From: Blautia sp. | GTDB taxonomy: Bacteria > Bacillota > Clostridia > Lachnospirales > Lachnospiraceae | Length of the DNA: 54,032 nt | Direction of reading: 5' to 3' | NCBI GenBank assembly: GCA_022769545.1 | Contig: JALEJS010000030.1 | Span: forward strand, 1 to 54,032 | In this document: one piece after another, positions 9,224 through 16,989 of the stretch | Numbering within the stretch: the first letter of the stretch is position 1 | Layout of the letters: each line of letters begins with the position of its first letter | Notes under the pieces: model-generated | The model's database searches: none | Told to the model about the DNA's origin: nothing | What the model saw: the letters and a program-made list of their open reading frames with translations, nothing else | Translations under genes and position numbers: made by a program

Positions 9224-11116
9224 TCAGATACCGATTGCAGTTCTCTTTTCTTCGATTCGTTCAATCATCTTGTCAACAAGTTTTTCGATATCTGTTTCCA
9301 CTGTGAAAGCAGCCTCAACCCAGTCTCTGATACCGTCGGTGAGAAGCCCTGCGATTTCAGAGGATCCGGATACATACGGATCTACACCAAGGAAGGTATC
9401 GATACCGGTTGCTACTACATAGTTACCGATGGAAACCGCTTTTTCAGACATCCACTCCGGAGCACATCCTACTACCGGAAGTTGGGAAATATTCAGTCCG
9501 GAATCCTTTGCAAGCTCTGCAACCAGGATCATCATACGGGAGATATCTACACAGGAGCCCATATGCAGTACCGGCGGGATATCAGCCAGTTCGCAGACTC
9601 TCTTCAGACCGTCGCCGCAGATTTCCTTCGCAGCCTTGTCCATCAGACCAGCCTTTGCAGCTGCCTGTGCCGAACATCCGGATGCAACAACAACGATATC
9701 GTTGGCAATCAGTTTCTTCATCAGTTCAATGTGTGCCACGTCAGGACGGATCTTCGGGTTGTTACATCCTACCATAGCAACCGCACCACGGATAACACCG
9801 GAGGTGATACATTCGATGAGCGGTTTGGTGGTTCCTGTCTCGTCAACCTGAGAGTTTGTTACGCCATCCAGCGTCTTCACAATTGCTTCTACAGAGTAAC
9901 CAACGGTTGCTTTCTGCTTGATCTGCGGAATGTGAACCAGCTCCGGTTTTCTGTTTTTGAAGTTGTCAATTGCCAGTTTTACGATAGCTTTTGCATTTTC
10001 TCCTGCGTTTTCCGGTGAGAATCTGATAAAATCAGACATCGGCATCTGTGCGATCGGAGAAGTTGTGATGAATTTTGTATGGAAGCATTTGGAAAGTGGT
10101 CCAAGTGCCGGGAAAATACACTGAACGTCCACGACGATTGCTTCACACGCACCGGTAAGGATCACATTTTCCTGCTGCAGGAAGTTACCTGCCATCGGAA
10201 TACCGCGGCGCATTGCAACCTCGTTGGAAGTACAGCAGACACCGGAAACGGTGATACCTTTTGCACCAACGGATTTCGCGTAATCGATCATCTCTTTGCT
10301 GTCTGCATATTCACAGATCATCTCAGAAAGGCTCGGGTCGTGTCCGTGAACAACGATGTTAACATTCTCTTCCACCATAACGCCAAGGTTTGCCTCGGTG
10401 TCGATGGGTTTCGGTGTTCCGAACAGCACGTCTGAGAATTCTGTACCAGCCATGGATCCGCCCCAGCCATCGGAAAGACCGGATCTCAAAGCCTGACGGA
10501 TCAGTGCTTCCGGTTTGGAAGAACATCCCATATGAGCCATATGTAAGGAACAGGATACCTCACGGTCGATTGCACGGGGAGCAATCTCCTGTTTCATCCA
10601 GATATCCTGGGTGTGCTGCGGTGCTCTCTTAAGGAAATTCTGGAAGCCGAATACTTTACCGTACTCTTCCATTCCCTTGTAAGCCATCTCATGAGCCAGA
10701 TCGTAAATATCTTTTCCTTCTGTCTCTACGCCCCATTCTTTTGCGATACGGATCAGTTTCTCAGGATCTTTTACCTTGTAATCTCCGTCCGGGCTTGCGC
10801 AGTAAAGTGTGTGGCAGATTTCACGTCCATGATCGGAATGCGTTGCGGAACCGCCTGCTGTAAACTTCAGGTAGTTTCTTCCTACGATACCGTGAGCATC
10901 ACATCCGCATATACCTCTCGGCGACTTCGGAGTAATACGGCACGGACCCATGGAACAGATGCGGCAGCAGATACCCTGCTCACCGAACTTACAGTGTGGG
11001 GTCTGATTCTTCACTCGAATCTGCCATGCATCTGCGCCAACCTTTGCTCCTGTCTCCAGAAGTCGGTTAGTGGCCGCTTCAAATTCTTCCACTGTAGTTA
11101 ATTTGAATTCACTCAT
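9224..11116 (-). CDS. acsA: anaerobic carbon monoxide dehydrogenase, catalytic subunit
   Basis: Ni-Fe CO dehydrogenase that reduces CO2 to CO for acetyl-CoA synthase. The 630-residue protein has the N-terminal cysteine set for the D- and B-clusters (Cys42, Cys50, Cys51, Cys54, Cys59 and Cys70/72). It also shows the scattered C-cluster motifs: VHGHDPSLSE, GVCCTSNEVAMRRG, VDVQCIFPAL, MVGCNNPK, VVASGCSAQAA and HMGSCVDISRM. Length matches CooS/AcsA enzymes. AAAGGAGG precedes the ATG at 11116. Flanked by two cooC genes, it forms with AcsB the bifunctional complex with its CO tunnel. Confidence 0.96.
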   Translation of the reverse strand: MSEFKLTTVEEFEAATNRLLETGAKVGADAWQIRVKNQTPHCKFGEQGICCRICSMGPCRITPKSPRGICGCDAHGIVGRNYLKFTAGGSATHSDHGREICHTLYCASPDGDYKVKDPEKLIRIAKEWGVETEGKDIYDLAHEMAYKGMEEYGKVFGFQNFLKRAPQHTQDIWMKQEIAPRAIDREVSCSLHMAHMGCSSKPEALIRQALRSGLSDGWGGSMAGTEFSDVLFGTPKPIDTEANLGVMVEENVNIVVHGHDPSLSEMICEYADSKEMIDYAKSVGAKGITVSGVCCTSNEVAMRRGIPMAGNFLQQENVILTGACEAIVVDVQCIFPALGPLSKCFHTKFITTSPIAQMPMSDFIRFSPENAGENAKAIVKLAIDNFKNRKPELVHIPQIKQKATVGYSVEAIVKTLDGVTNSQVDETGTTKPLIECITSGVIRGAVAMVGCNNPKIRPDVAHIELMKKLIANDIVVVASGCSAQAAAKAGLMDKAAKEICGDGLKRVCELADIPPVLHMGSCVDISRMMILVAELAKDSGLNISQLPVVGCAPEWMSEKAVSIGNYVVATGIDTFLGVDPYVSGSSEIAGLLTDGIRDWVEAAFTVETDIEKLVDKMIERIEEKRTAIGI

Positions 11117-11265
11117 TATAGACCTCCTTTAATTGTGTACACCTTTCTCAGGATGTACTTTTTGTTGTTCATTTTATAATATCCCAGGAAGGGAACCCAT
11201 CCCCTCCCATGGGTTATTTTTGCGTATAAAACGGGCAACGAAACTTTGCACCCCATTTTGGAAAT

Positions 11266-11287
11266 ACCTGCTGCAGCTGCGGCAGGT
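11266..11287 (-). other. hairpin after cooC, upstream of acsA
   Basis: A near-perfect palindrome (one mismatch per arm, ACCTGCCGCA against TGCAGCAGGT) lies 14 bases after the stop of the second cooC. The 184-base gap to acsA also contains AACCCAT / ATGGGTT around 11190-11216. No U-run follows. It probably affects message processing or the ratio of cooC to acsA; no clear promoter is visible in the gap. Confidence 0.35.
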
Positions 11288-11300
11288 CTCCGTACTTCTT

Positions 11301-12071
11301 TTATAATGCAAGTTTTTCAACGATTGCCTTCAGCGCAATCTTCACCGGATTATCCTCCGGAAGAGATGCCGTCGGCTTTCCGGCGCAGTCATACTCATAA
11401 ACTGCCTGATCCTGCGGAACCACACCCAGAAGATTCAGTCCCTGCAGTTCGATTTCTTCTTTGATGCCTTCATTCAATTCTCCGGCAGGTGCTCTGTTAA
11501 TAATCAGTCCCACCGTCTGCGGATGCATCTCGCATTCCCCGATCAGTTTTGCAATGCGTCCTACTGCCTGCACACCGCGGCGGGAACAGTCACTGACCAG
11601 AATCGCCGTCTGCATCGTAGGCAGAACACCCCGGCTGATATGCTCCATTCCGGCCTCATTATCCACCACAAAATAGGAATAATTGTTCTGATATTTTGCA
11701 AGCTGTGTCTGCAGCAGACCATTCACGAAACAGTAACATCCTTTTCCCTGTGTCCGCCCCATTACCAGAAGATCAAAGTCATCATCCTCGATCAGAGCAT
11801 CTTCAAATCGTCTTTCCGCGTAATCCGCCTTTGATACGCCTGCCGGAATAGGATTCTCTTTCGACAGCTCCGCGTGAGCAATCTCTTCGCGCACATCGCC
11901 AAGTGTGGTATCCACCTTGACTCCGAGAACTTCATTTAAATTAGAATTTGCATCCGCATCCACCGCAAGAATCGGACCTTTTCCCTGCTCACACAGATAC
12001 TGAATCAGCATTCCGCATAATGTCGTTTTTCCAACGCCGCCTTTACCCGCGACAGCAATTACATGTGCCAT
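11301..12071 (-). CDS. cooC: CooC-type nickel-insertion ATPase (second copy)
   Basis: A second MinD-like maturation ATPase, 256 residues, with Walker A GKGGVGKTT at residues 9-17 and the diagnostic Cys112-Tyr-Cys114 (GKGCYCFVNG), then FVVDNEAGMEHISRG. AGGAGG precedes the ATG at 12071. It lies directly downstream of cooT and the His-rich gene and upstream of acsA, the same company cooC keeps in the Rhodospirillum cooCTJ set, so insertion of nickel into the CODH C-cluster is the most likely role. Its sequence differs from the other CooC (8408-9184) throughout, so these are old paralogs and not a recent duplication. Confidence 0.9.
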   Translation of the reverse strand: MAHVIAVAGKGGVGKTTLCGMLIQYLCEQGKGPILAVDADANSNLNEVLGVKVDTTLGDVREEIAHAELSKENPIPAGVSKADYAERRFEDALIEDDDFDLLVMGRTQGKGCYCFVNGLLQTQLAKYQNNYSYFVVDNEAGMEHISRGVLPTMQTAILVSDCSRRGVQAVGRIAKLIGECEMHPQTVGLIINRAPAGELNEGIKEEIELQGLNLLGVVPQDQAVYEYDCAGKPTASLPEDNPVKIALKAIVEKLAL

Positions 12072-12112
12072 TTCACTGTGCCTCCTGCATATTCGCTAAA
12101 ATCCTGATGTTG

Positions 12113-12295
12113 CTATTCGCAGATCAGCTTCACAATACTGTTTGCAAGATCCACGGAAAGAATCTTTCCTTCCACAACCTGTTCCTCTCCCATGATGTCA
12201 CGCAGAATTACTTTCTCTCCGTCCACATCGATCCGGCTCACATTCCGGAAGATCACGGAATCATCATTCTGTCTGTATACGGTTGCCAAACACAT
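12113..12295 (-). CDS. cooT: CooT family nickel-binding protein
   Basis: A 60-residue protein starting MCLATVY, with three short beta-rich segments ending in ILSVDLANSIVKLI. Size and the Cys at position 2 fit the CooT family, small homodimeric nickel-binding proteins in which Cys2 is the ligand. GGAGG precedes the ATG at 12295. It sits between the His-rich gene and cooC at the head of the CODH/ACS cluster. CooT homologs also occur outside CODH operons, but here the context makes a role in CODH nickel supply likely. Confidence 0.85.
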   Translation of the reverse strand: MCLATVYRQNDDSVIFRNVSRIDVDGEKVILRDIMGEEQVVEGKILSVDLANSIVKLICE

Positions 12296-12322
12296 ATTGC
12301 ATGCCTCCTAATCATCAACACT

Positions 12323-12727
12323 TTATTTCAGTTCTTCTTTTACCAGAGTAAGCGCAAGGCTGAGACGCATATTTCCTTTCTGGAAATCCGCAACGCCTTC
12401 TTTGATCGTTTTGGCAGCTGCATCCATACCCATTTTTGCAAGATTCTCTGCCATCTGGTCCAGTTCTGCCGCATGATGTTCATTGTGCTGAAGCATATAG
12501 GTAAGAAGCGCAACCGTCTCGTTCTTGCAGTCGCCTTCCTTGCAGGAACCGCAGTGTCCATCATGACTGTGTGCACATCCGTCCGAATGAGAATGCTCAT
12601 GTCCCTCGCCATGACTGTCATGGCTGTGCTCGTGGCTGTGCGTCACTCCATCTGAATGTGTATGTTCATGAGTATGTTCATGTCCATGCGGAATCAGATT
12701 GCCGTTTTCATCTTTCATCAAGTGCAT
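12323..12727 (-). CDS. His-rich metal-binding protein, CooJ-like
   Basis: A 134-residue soluble protein in two parts. Residues 14-60 hold about 17 histidines in H-x-H runs, followed by four cysteines (SDGC, GHC, GSC, GDC). Residues 68-134 are a helical domain without metal motifs (ALLTYMLQHNEHHAAEL, then LAKMGMDAAAKTIKEG). The ATG at 12727 is chosen because GGAG lies 7 bases upstream; a longer open frame to 12844 overlaps the promoter. As the first gene before cooT and cooC it is the functional counterpart of CooJ, the His-rich nickel chaperone of Rhodospirillum, but with the His-rich part at the N- rather than the C-terminus. Nickel storage or delivery is inferred. Confidence 0.8.
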   Translation of the reverse strand: MHLMKDENGNLIPHGHEHTHEHTHSDGVTHSHEHSHDSHGEGHEHSHSDGCAHSHDGHCGSCKEGDCKNETVALLTYMLQHNEHHAAELDQMAENLAKMGMDAAAKTIKEGVADFQKGNMRLSLALTLVKEELK

Positions 12728-12815
12728 TCTGCTACTCCTTTCCGACAAATCCCGAAGTCTGTATTTCATGCCTGAAAATGGGCATAAAAATGACAAGAAT
12801 TTATCAATTAATTTT

Positions 12816-12844
12816 ATTATACATCTTTCCCCCGTATTTAGCAA
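12816..12844 (-). promoter_or_regulatory. probable sigma-A promoter of the CODH/ACS cluster
   Basis: On the minus strand TTGCTA (12839-12844), a 17-base spacer and a perfect TATAAT (12816-12821) lie about 90 bases upstream of the His-rich gene. The resulting leader of roughly 80 bases has one small ATGCC / GGCAT hairpin. The rest of the 12728-13066 gap separates two divergent genes and is AT-rich; no riboswitch was recognised in it. Confidence 0.65.
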
Positions 12845-13066
12845 GAATTTTATGTTACATATCTACTAATTTTTTGTGTCATAACACAACTATTTTCAAA
12901 CTTTTTCCCTATCTTTTGTTATGTTCTTAACAATAAAGTGATTTTCTTAACAGTCCAGGCTGTGTGCAGCGTAATATAATTGTAACAGAGTAGAAACGCA
13001 GACTTCATATTTCTATGGTATAGTCGTAAAAGTGTATGCAAGAAAACAGATGGAGGAGAGACGAAT

Positions 13067-13894
13067 ATGAAACAGACTGTCTATCTGAATACGGACAGAG
13101 AGATGCCGCTTCTCGGATTTGGCGTATATAAGCTTGCAGATGGTGAAGAAGCCGAAAACTCCGTGATATCTGCATTAAAATCCGGATATCGTATGATCGA
13201 TACCGCTTCCGTATACAAAAACGAAGAAAGTGTCGGACGTGCCATCCGACAGTCCGGCATCAATCGAAAGGATCTGTTCATCACCAGCAAGATCTGGAAT
13301 ACCGCCCAGCGACTGGGGGATGTGAGCGGGGCCTTTCACCGGAGCCTGGACCGGCTCAAACTGGATTATGTGGATCTGTATCTGATTCACTGGCCTGTTC
13401 CCGGCTGCTATCTGAGCACATGGAAAGAGCTGGAAAAGATTCAGGAGTCCGGACGTGCGCTGTCTATCGGTGTCAGCAATTTTGACATCCGGCATCTGGA
13501 GGAACTCAGGGAGGTTTCCGGCGTAACCCCTGCCGTGAATCAGATCGAATGTCATCCCCTTTGCTATCCCAGAAAGCTGATCGAATACTGCCAGGATCGG
13601 GAAATTCAGGTTCAGGCATATGCCCCTCTGGCCAGAGGCGCCTATCTTGACAATGACATCATGTGTGTTCTGGGAGTAAAATACGCAAAGACACCTGCAC
13701 AGATCGGTCTTCGATGGGCTATTCAGAAGGGAATCTCTGTCATTCCCAGATCTTCAAATCCGGACAGGATTGCCGCAAATGCCGATCTCTTCAGTTTCGA
13801 GATTCAGCCGGAAGACATGGCCCTTCTGGACACAATGAATGAAAATTTCCGCAGTTCAAACATCCCGGAGGATCTTCGCGGAGTTCCGTTCTAA
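13067..13894 (+). CDS. aldo/keto reductase
   Basis: NAD(P)H-dependent carbonyl reductase of the AKR superfamily, 275 residues, the usual length. The catalytic tetrad is complete: Asp45, Tyr50, Lys75 and His108 (in IDTASVYKNE, TSKIW and YLIHWP), with GVSNF and the cofactor-binding VIPRSSNPDRI near the C-terminus. The ATG at 13067 follows GGAGGAG. It is transcribed away from the CODH/ACS cluster as a single gene and ends at a strong hairpin shared with gpsA. The substrate cannot be read from sequence; relatives reduce methylglyoxal, 2,5-diketogluconate and other small carbonyls. Confidence 0.9.
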   Translation: MKQTVYLNTDREMPLLGFGVYKLADGEEAENSVISALKSGYRMIDTASVYKNEESVGRAIRQSGINRKDLFITSKIWNTAQRLGDVSGAFHRSLDRLKLDYVDLYLIHWPVPGCYLSTWKELEKIQESGRALSIGVSNFDIRHLEELREVSGVTPAVNQIECHPLCYPRKLIEYCQDREIQVQAYAPLARGAYLDNDIMCVLGVKYAKTPAQIGLRWAIQKGISVIPRSSNPDRIAANADLFSFEIQPEDMALLDTMNENFRSSNIPEDLRGVPF

Positions 13895-13953
13895 GAGGAA
13901 CATTTCTATTTCTATACGTATCGAAAAGAACCAAAATACACGTTAAACACAAC

Positions 13954-13990
13954 AGGCGGAAAACCTCCATAGTTTTCCGCCTCACTTTTT
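13954..13990 (+). terminator. intrinsic terminator after the aldo/keto reductase
   Basis: A perfect 11-bp stem AGGCGGAAAAC / GTTTTCCGCCT (13954-13964, 13972-13982) with a 7-base loop is followed on plus by CACTTTTT. It lies between convergent genes and may also stop gpsA transcripts from the other side, where the U-tract is weaker. Confidence 0.8.
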
Positions 13991-14999
13991 AATCCCAGGG
14001 AAGAAGAGGTGACTCAACCTTCCTGTCACGAATCATCAGATTTTTCACTGCTTCCGCAGCACTTTCTCCGTCGAAAAGCACTCTGTTCACAGCATCAATT
14101 ATGGGCATTTCCACCTCATATTTTTCAGAAAGAGCTTTGGCTGCCTTTGCAGAATACACGCCCTCCACAACCATTTTCACTTCCTTCATGGCTTCTTCCA
14201 TGGTGTAGCCCTTTCCCATCAGATATCCTGCCTTACGGTTCCGGCTGTGCACACTGGCACAGGTCACGATCAGATCGCCGATTCCGGAAAGGCCGTAAAA
14301 GGTCTCTGCTTTCGCGCCCATCTTAATTCCCAGGCGGGAAATTTCCGCCATTCCACGCGTGATCAGTGCTGCCTTGGTATTATCGCCATACCCGAGGCCA
14401 TCCGCTGTGCCCGCCGCAAGTGCGATCACATTTTTCAATGCAGCTCCCAGCTCCACACCAAGCATATCCGGTGTTGTATAGACACGGAATACCGGACTCA
14501 TAAAAATCCCCTGCAGATATTCTGCCGTTTCTCTCTTTCCGGCACTGACAACACAGGTGGTAGGCAGCCCGCGGCCAACCTCTTCTGCATGACTCGGGCC
14601 GGAAAGGACACAGACATTCGCATTGGGAATTTCCTGCTCAATAATATCGCTCAGTGTCATCAGTGTCGTTTCTTCCACGCCCTTTGCCACATTTACGATA
14701 ATCTGACTATCCCGCACATAAGGTGCCATCTGTCTGGATGTACTTCTGGTAAACGGAGACGGAACCGCAAGCACTGCCACATCCGGTCCGGCAAGACATT
14801 TTTCCAGATCTGTCGTGATCTCCATATCCTCCGGAAGACGTACCCCCGGAAGCTTGGACTCATGCTCTCTTTTTTCGGAAAGCATTTTTACTTCATCTTC
14901 CAGTGCGGACCATAAGCGAACCTCATGGCCATTGTTGTAAAGAAGCAGTGCCAGTGCTGTTCCCCAGCTTCCTGCTCCAAGTACACTGATTTTTGCCAT
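13989..14999 (-). CDS. gpsA: glycerol-3-phosphate dehydrogenase [NAD(P)+]
   Basis: Reduces dihydroxyacetone phosphate to sn-glycerol 3-phosphate, the backbone for phospholipids. The 336-residue protein starts with the Rossmann loop GAGSWGTA at residues 7-14, then KGVEE near 105, VLSGPSHAEEVGRG near 140, the catalytic-lysine region GAALKNVIALAAG near 190 and GLSGIGDLIVTC near 240. The ATG at 14999 has GAGAGGTG upstream; the open frame extends 33 codons further but that part overlaps plsY. plsY, the next enzyme of phosphatidic acid synthesis, lies 13 bases upstream, so product and consumer are made together. Confidence 0.95.
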   Translation of the reverse strand: MAKISVLGAGSWGTALALLLYNNGHEVRLWSALEDEVKMLSEKREHESKLPGVRLPEDMEITTDLEKCLAGPDVAVLAVPSPFTRSTSRQMAPYVRDSQIIVNVAKGVEETTLMTLSDIIEQEIPNANVCVLSGPSHAEEVGRGLPTTCVVSAGKRETAEYLQGIFMSPVFRVYTTPDMLGVELGAALKNVIALAAGTADGLGYGDNTKAALITRGMAEISRLGIKMGAKAETFYGLSGIGDLIVTCASVHSRNRKAGYLMGKGYTMEEAMKEVKMVVEGVYSAKAAKALSEKYEVEMPIIDAVNRVLFDGESAAEAVKNLMIRDRKVESPLLPWD

Positions 15000-15012
15000 A
15001 ATAACACCTCTC

Positions 15013-15663
15013 TCATTCTTTTTTTCCGGATTTTCCCAGATAAATCTTATTTTCTTTCCCCGACAGCAGGCGAACGATATTCGTCCTGTGACGCACAAGG
15101 ATCATCACCGTCAATGCCCCCATCAGCAAATACAGTTCCATTCGATGTGCCGCATCCATACCGTAGTCTCCGGCTGTCCCGAATACCACCATCAGAACCA
15201 GTGCCAGAAGATAACAGGTCATACTCCCCAGCGAAACATAATGCGTCGTAAAAAAAATCGTAAAAAACACCACAGCACAGATCAGCAGAATCCGCCAGTC
15301 AAAGACCAGTGCCATTCCGACAGATGCCGCAAATCCCTTTCCTCCCCGGAATCCGAGGTAGAAGGGAAAATTATGTCCCAGTATGCATCCTGTTGCAGCA
15401 TACAGGCTCAAAAGCGGAAGGATGTCCTGGCAGCTTCCCCGAAATACCGCTCTGGCAATCAGCATGGCCGCAACACATTTCAGGCAGTCCCCAAGAAGGG
15501 TCAGTGCCCCGGCCTTTCTGCCGAACGTGCGCAGCGCATTGGTCGTTCCGGCATTTCCGCTTCCGTGCTCTCTGATATCTGTTTTGTAAATTCTTCCGAT
15601 AATGTACGAGGTCTGAAACAGACCGCAGACATAACCGATCAGCAGACAGATCAATCGTTCCAT
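15013..15663 (-). CDS. plsY: acyl-phosphate:glycerol-3-phosphate acyltransferase
   Basis: Integral membrane enzyme that acylates glycerol 3-phosphate with acyl-phosphate, the first step of phosphatidic acid formation. The 216 residues have about five hydrophobic segments and the three PlsY motifs: GSGNAGTTNALRTFG near residue 36, GHNFPFYLGFRGGKGFA near 97 and TTHYVSLGSM near 140. The ATG at 15663 follows the der stop codon without a gap, so the two are translationally coupled. It forms a der-plsY-gpsA operon. Confidence 0.95.
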   Translation of the reverse strand: MERLICLLIGYVCGLFQTSYIIGRIYKTDIREHGSGNAGTTNALRTFGRKAGALTLLGDCLKCVAAMLIARAVFRGSCQDILPLLSLYAATGCILGHNFPFYLGFRGGKGFAASVGMALVFDWRILLICAVVFFTIFFTTHYVSLGSMTCYLLALVLMVVFGTAGDYGMDAAHRMELYLLMGALTVMILVRHRTNIVRLLSGKENKIYLGKSGKKE

Positions 15664-16989
15664 TTACTCTTTTTCTCCCCGTTCCCGTACAATAAATTTT
15701 AGTGGTGTCCCCGCAAAACCAAAGGCATCTCTGATCTTGTTTTCCAGATATCTGGTATAGGAAAAGTGCATCAGTTCCTTATCGTTTACAAAAATCACAA
15801 ATGTCGGCGGACGAACCGCTACCTGTGTCATATAAAAGATTTTCAACCGTTTTCCCTTGTCAGAGGGCGGCTGCTGCATGGCAACCGCTTCCGAGAGAAT
15901 TTCATTCAGCACACCTGTCTGAATCCGCAGTGTCTGGTTTTCAATTACCGTGTCAATTGTCTCAAACAATCTGGAAATGCGCAGTCCGGTTTTTGCCGAA
16001 ATAAATACAAGCTCCGCATACGGCATATACGCCAGTACCTCGCGGATACGGTTGGTATGTTTATAGATGGTCTTGTCATTTTTTTCAATGGCATCCCATT
16101 TATTCACCGCAATAATTACACCCTTGCCTCTCTCATGGGCAATTCCGGCGATTTTTGCATCCTGCTCCGTTACACCTTCCGTCGCATCGATCATGATCAC
16201 GACAATACTTGCCCGCTCCACGGCAGTCACCGTACGGATCACGCTGTAACGTTCAATATCCTCCTTCACCTTTCCCTTTCTGCGAAGGCCGGCCGTATCG
16301 ATAAATATATATTCCCTGCCATCCCACACAACTTTTGTGTCGATAGCGTCTCTGGTCGTTCCGGCGATATCCGATACGATCACCCGATCCTCCCCCAGAA
16401 GCTTATTGATCAGGGAAGATTTTCCCACGTTCGGTTTGCCCACCACGGCGATTTTCGGAATATCATCCTCCTGCTCTTCGGCGGAATCCTCCGGGAAAGC
16501 CTTTATCACCTCATCCAGCATATCACCCAGTCCCATGCGATTTGCCGCAGAGACCGGAATCGGTTCTCCGATGCCAAGGTTGTAAAACTCATAGACATCC
16601 ATCATATATTTCTGAATGCTGTCCACTTTATTCACGACAAGGATCACCGGCTTATTGCTTCTGCGAAGCATGTCTGCCACTTTGGAATCGGAATCCACAA
16701 GTCCCTGACGCACATCCGTGATAAAAATGATCACATCTGCCGTATCTATGGCGATCTGCGCCTGCTCCCGCATCTGCGATAAGATCACATCATTGCTCTC
16801 CGGCTCGATTCCTCCCGTGTCAATCAGCGTGAAGGACCGGTCAAGCCATGTCGCATCGGCATAAATTCTGTCCCGGGTCACACCGGGAGTATCTTTTACA
16901 ATGGAAATCTGGTCGCCAGCAAGTACATTAAACAGGGTAGACTTCCCTACATTCGGTCTCCCCACAATTGCTACTACCGGTTTGCTCAT
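15664..16989 (-). CDS. der: ribosome biogenesis GTPase Der (EngA)
   Basis: Essential double-GTPase needed for maturation of the 50S ribosomal subunit. The 441-residue protein has two G domains in tandem, with P-loops GRPNVGKST at residues 9-17 and GKPNVGKSS near 182, each followed by DTPG/DTAG and NKVD/NKWD motifs, and a C-terminal KH-like domain ending FIVRERGEKE. The ATG at 16989 is set by AAAGGAG and by the start of the first G domain. Its first 62 bases overlap the 3' end of the DUF512 gene in another frame, an unusually long overlap. Confidence 0.95.
   Translation of the reverse strand: MSKPVVAIVGRPNVGKSTLFNVLAGDQISIVKDTPGVTRDRIYADATWLDRSFTLIDTGGIEPESNDVILSQMREQAQIAIDTADVIIFITDVRQGLVDSDSKVADMLRRSNKPVILVVNKVDSIQKYMMDVYEFYNLGIGEPIPVSAANRMGLGDMLDEVIKAFPEDSAEEQEDDIPKIAVVGKPNVGKSSLINKLLGEDRVIVSDIAGTTRDAIDTKVVWDGREYIFIDTAGLRRKGKVKEDIERYSVIRTVTAVERASIVVIMIDATEGVTEQDAKIAGIAHERGKGVIIAVNKWDAIEKNDKTIYKHTNRIREVLAYMPYAELVFISAKTGLRISRLFETIDTVIENQTLRIQTGVLNEILSEAVAMQQPPSDKGKRLKIFYMTQVAVRPPTFVIFVNDKELMHFSYTRYLENKIRDAFGFAGTPLKFIVRERGEKE

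Noticed and set aside
12728..13066. Riboswitch (cobalamin or nickel-type) in the leader of the CODH/ACS cluster
   Set aside because: The leader from the predicted start is only about 80 bases with one short hairpin; no conserved riboswitch core is visible.
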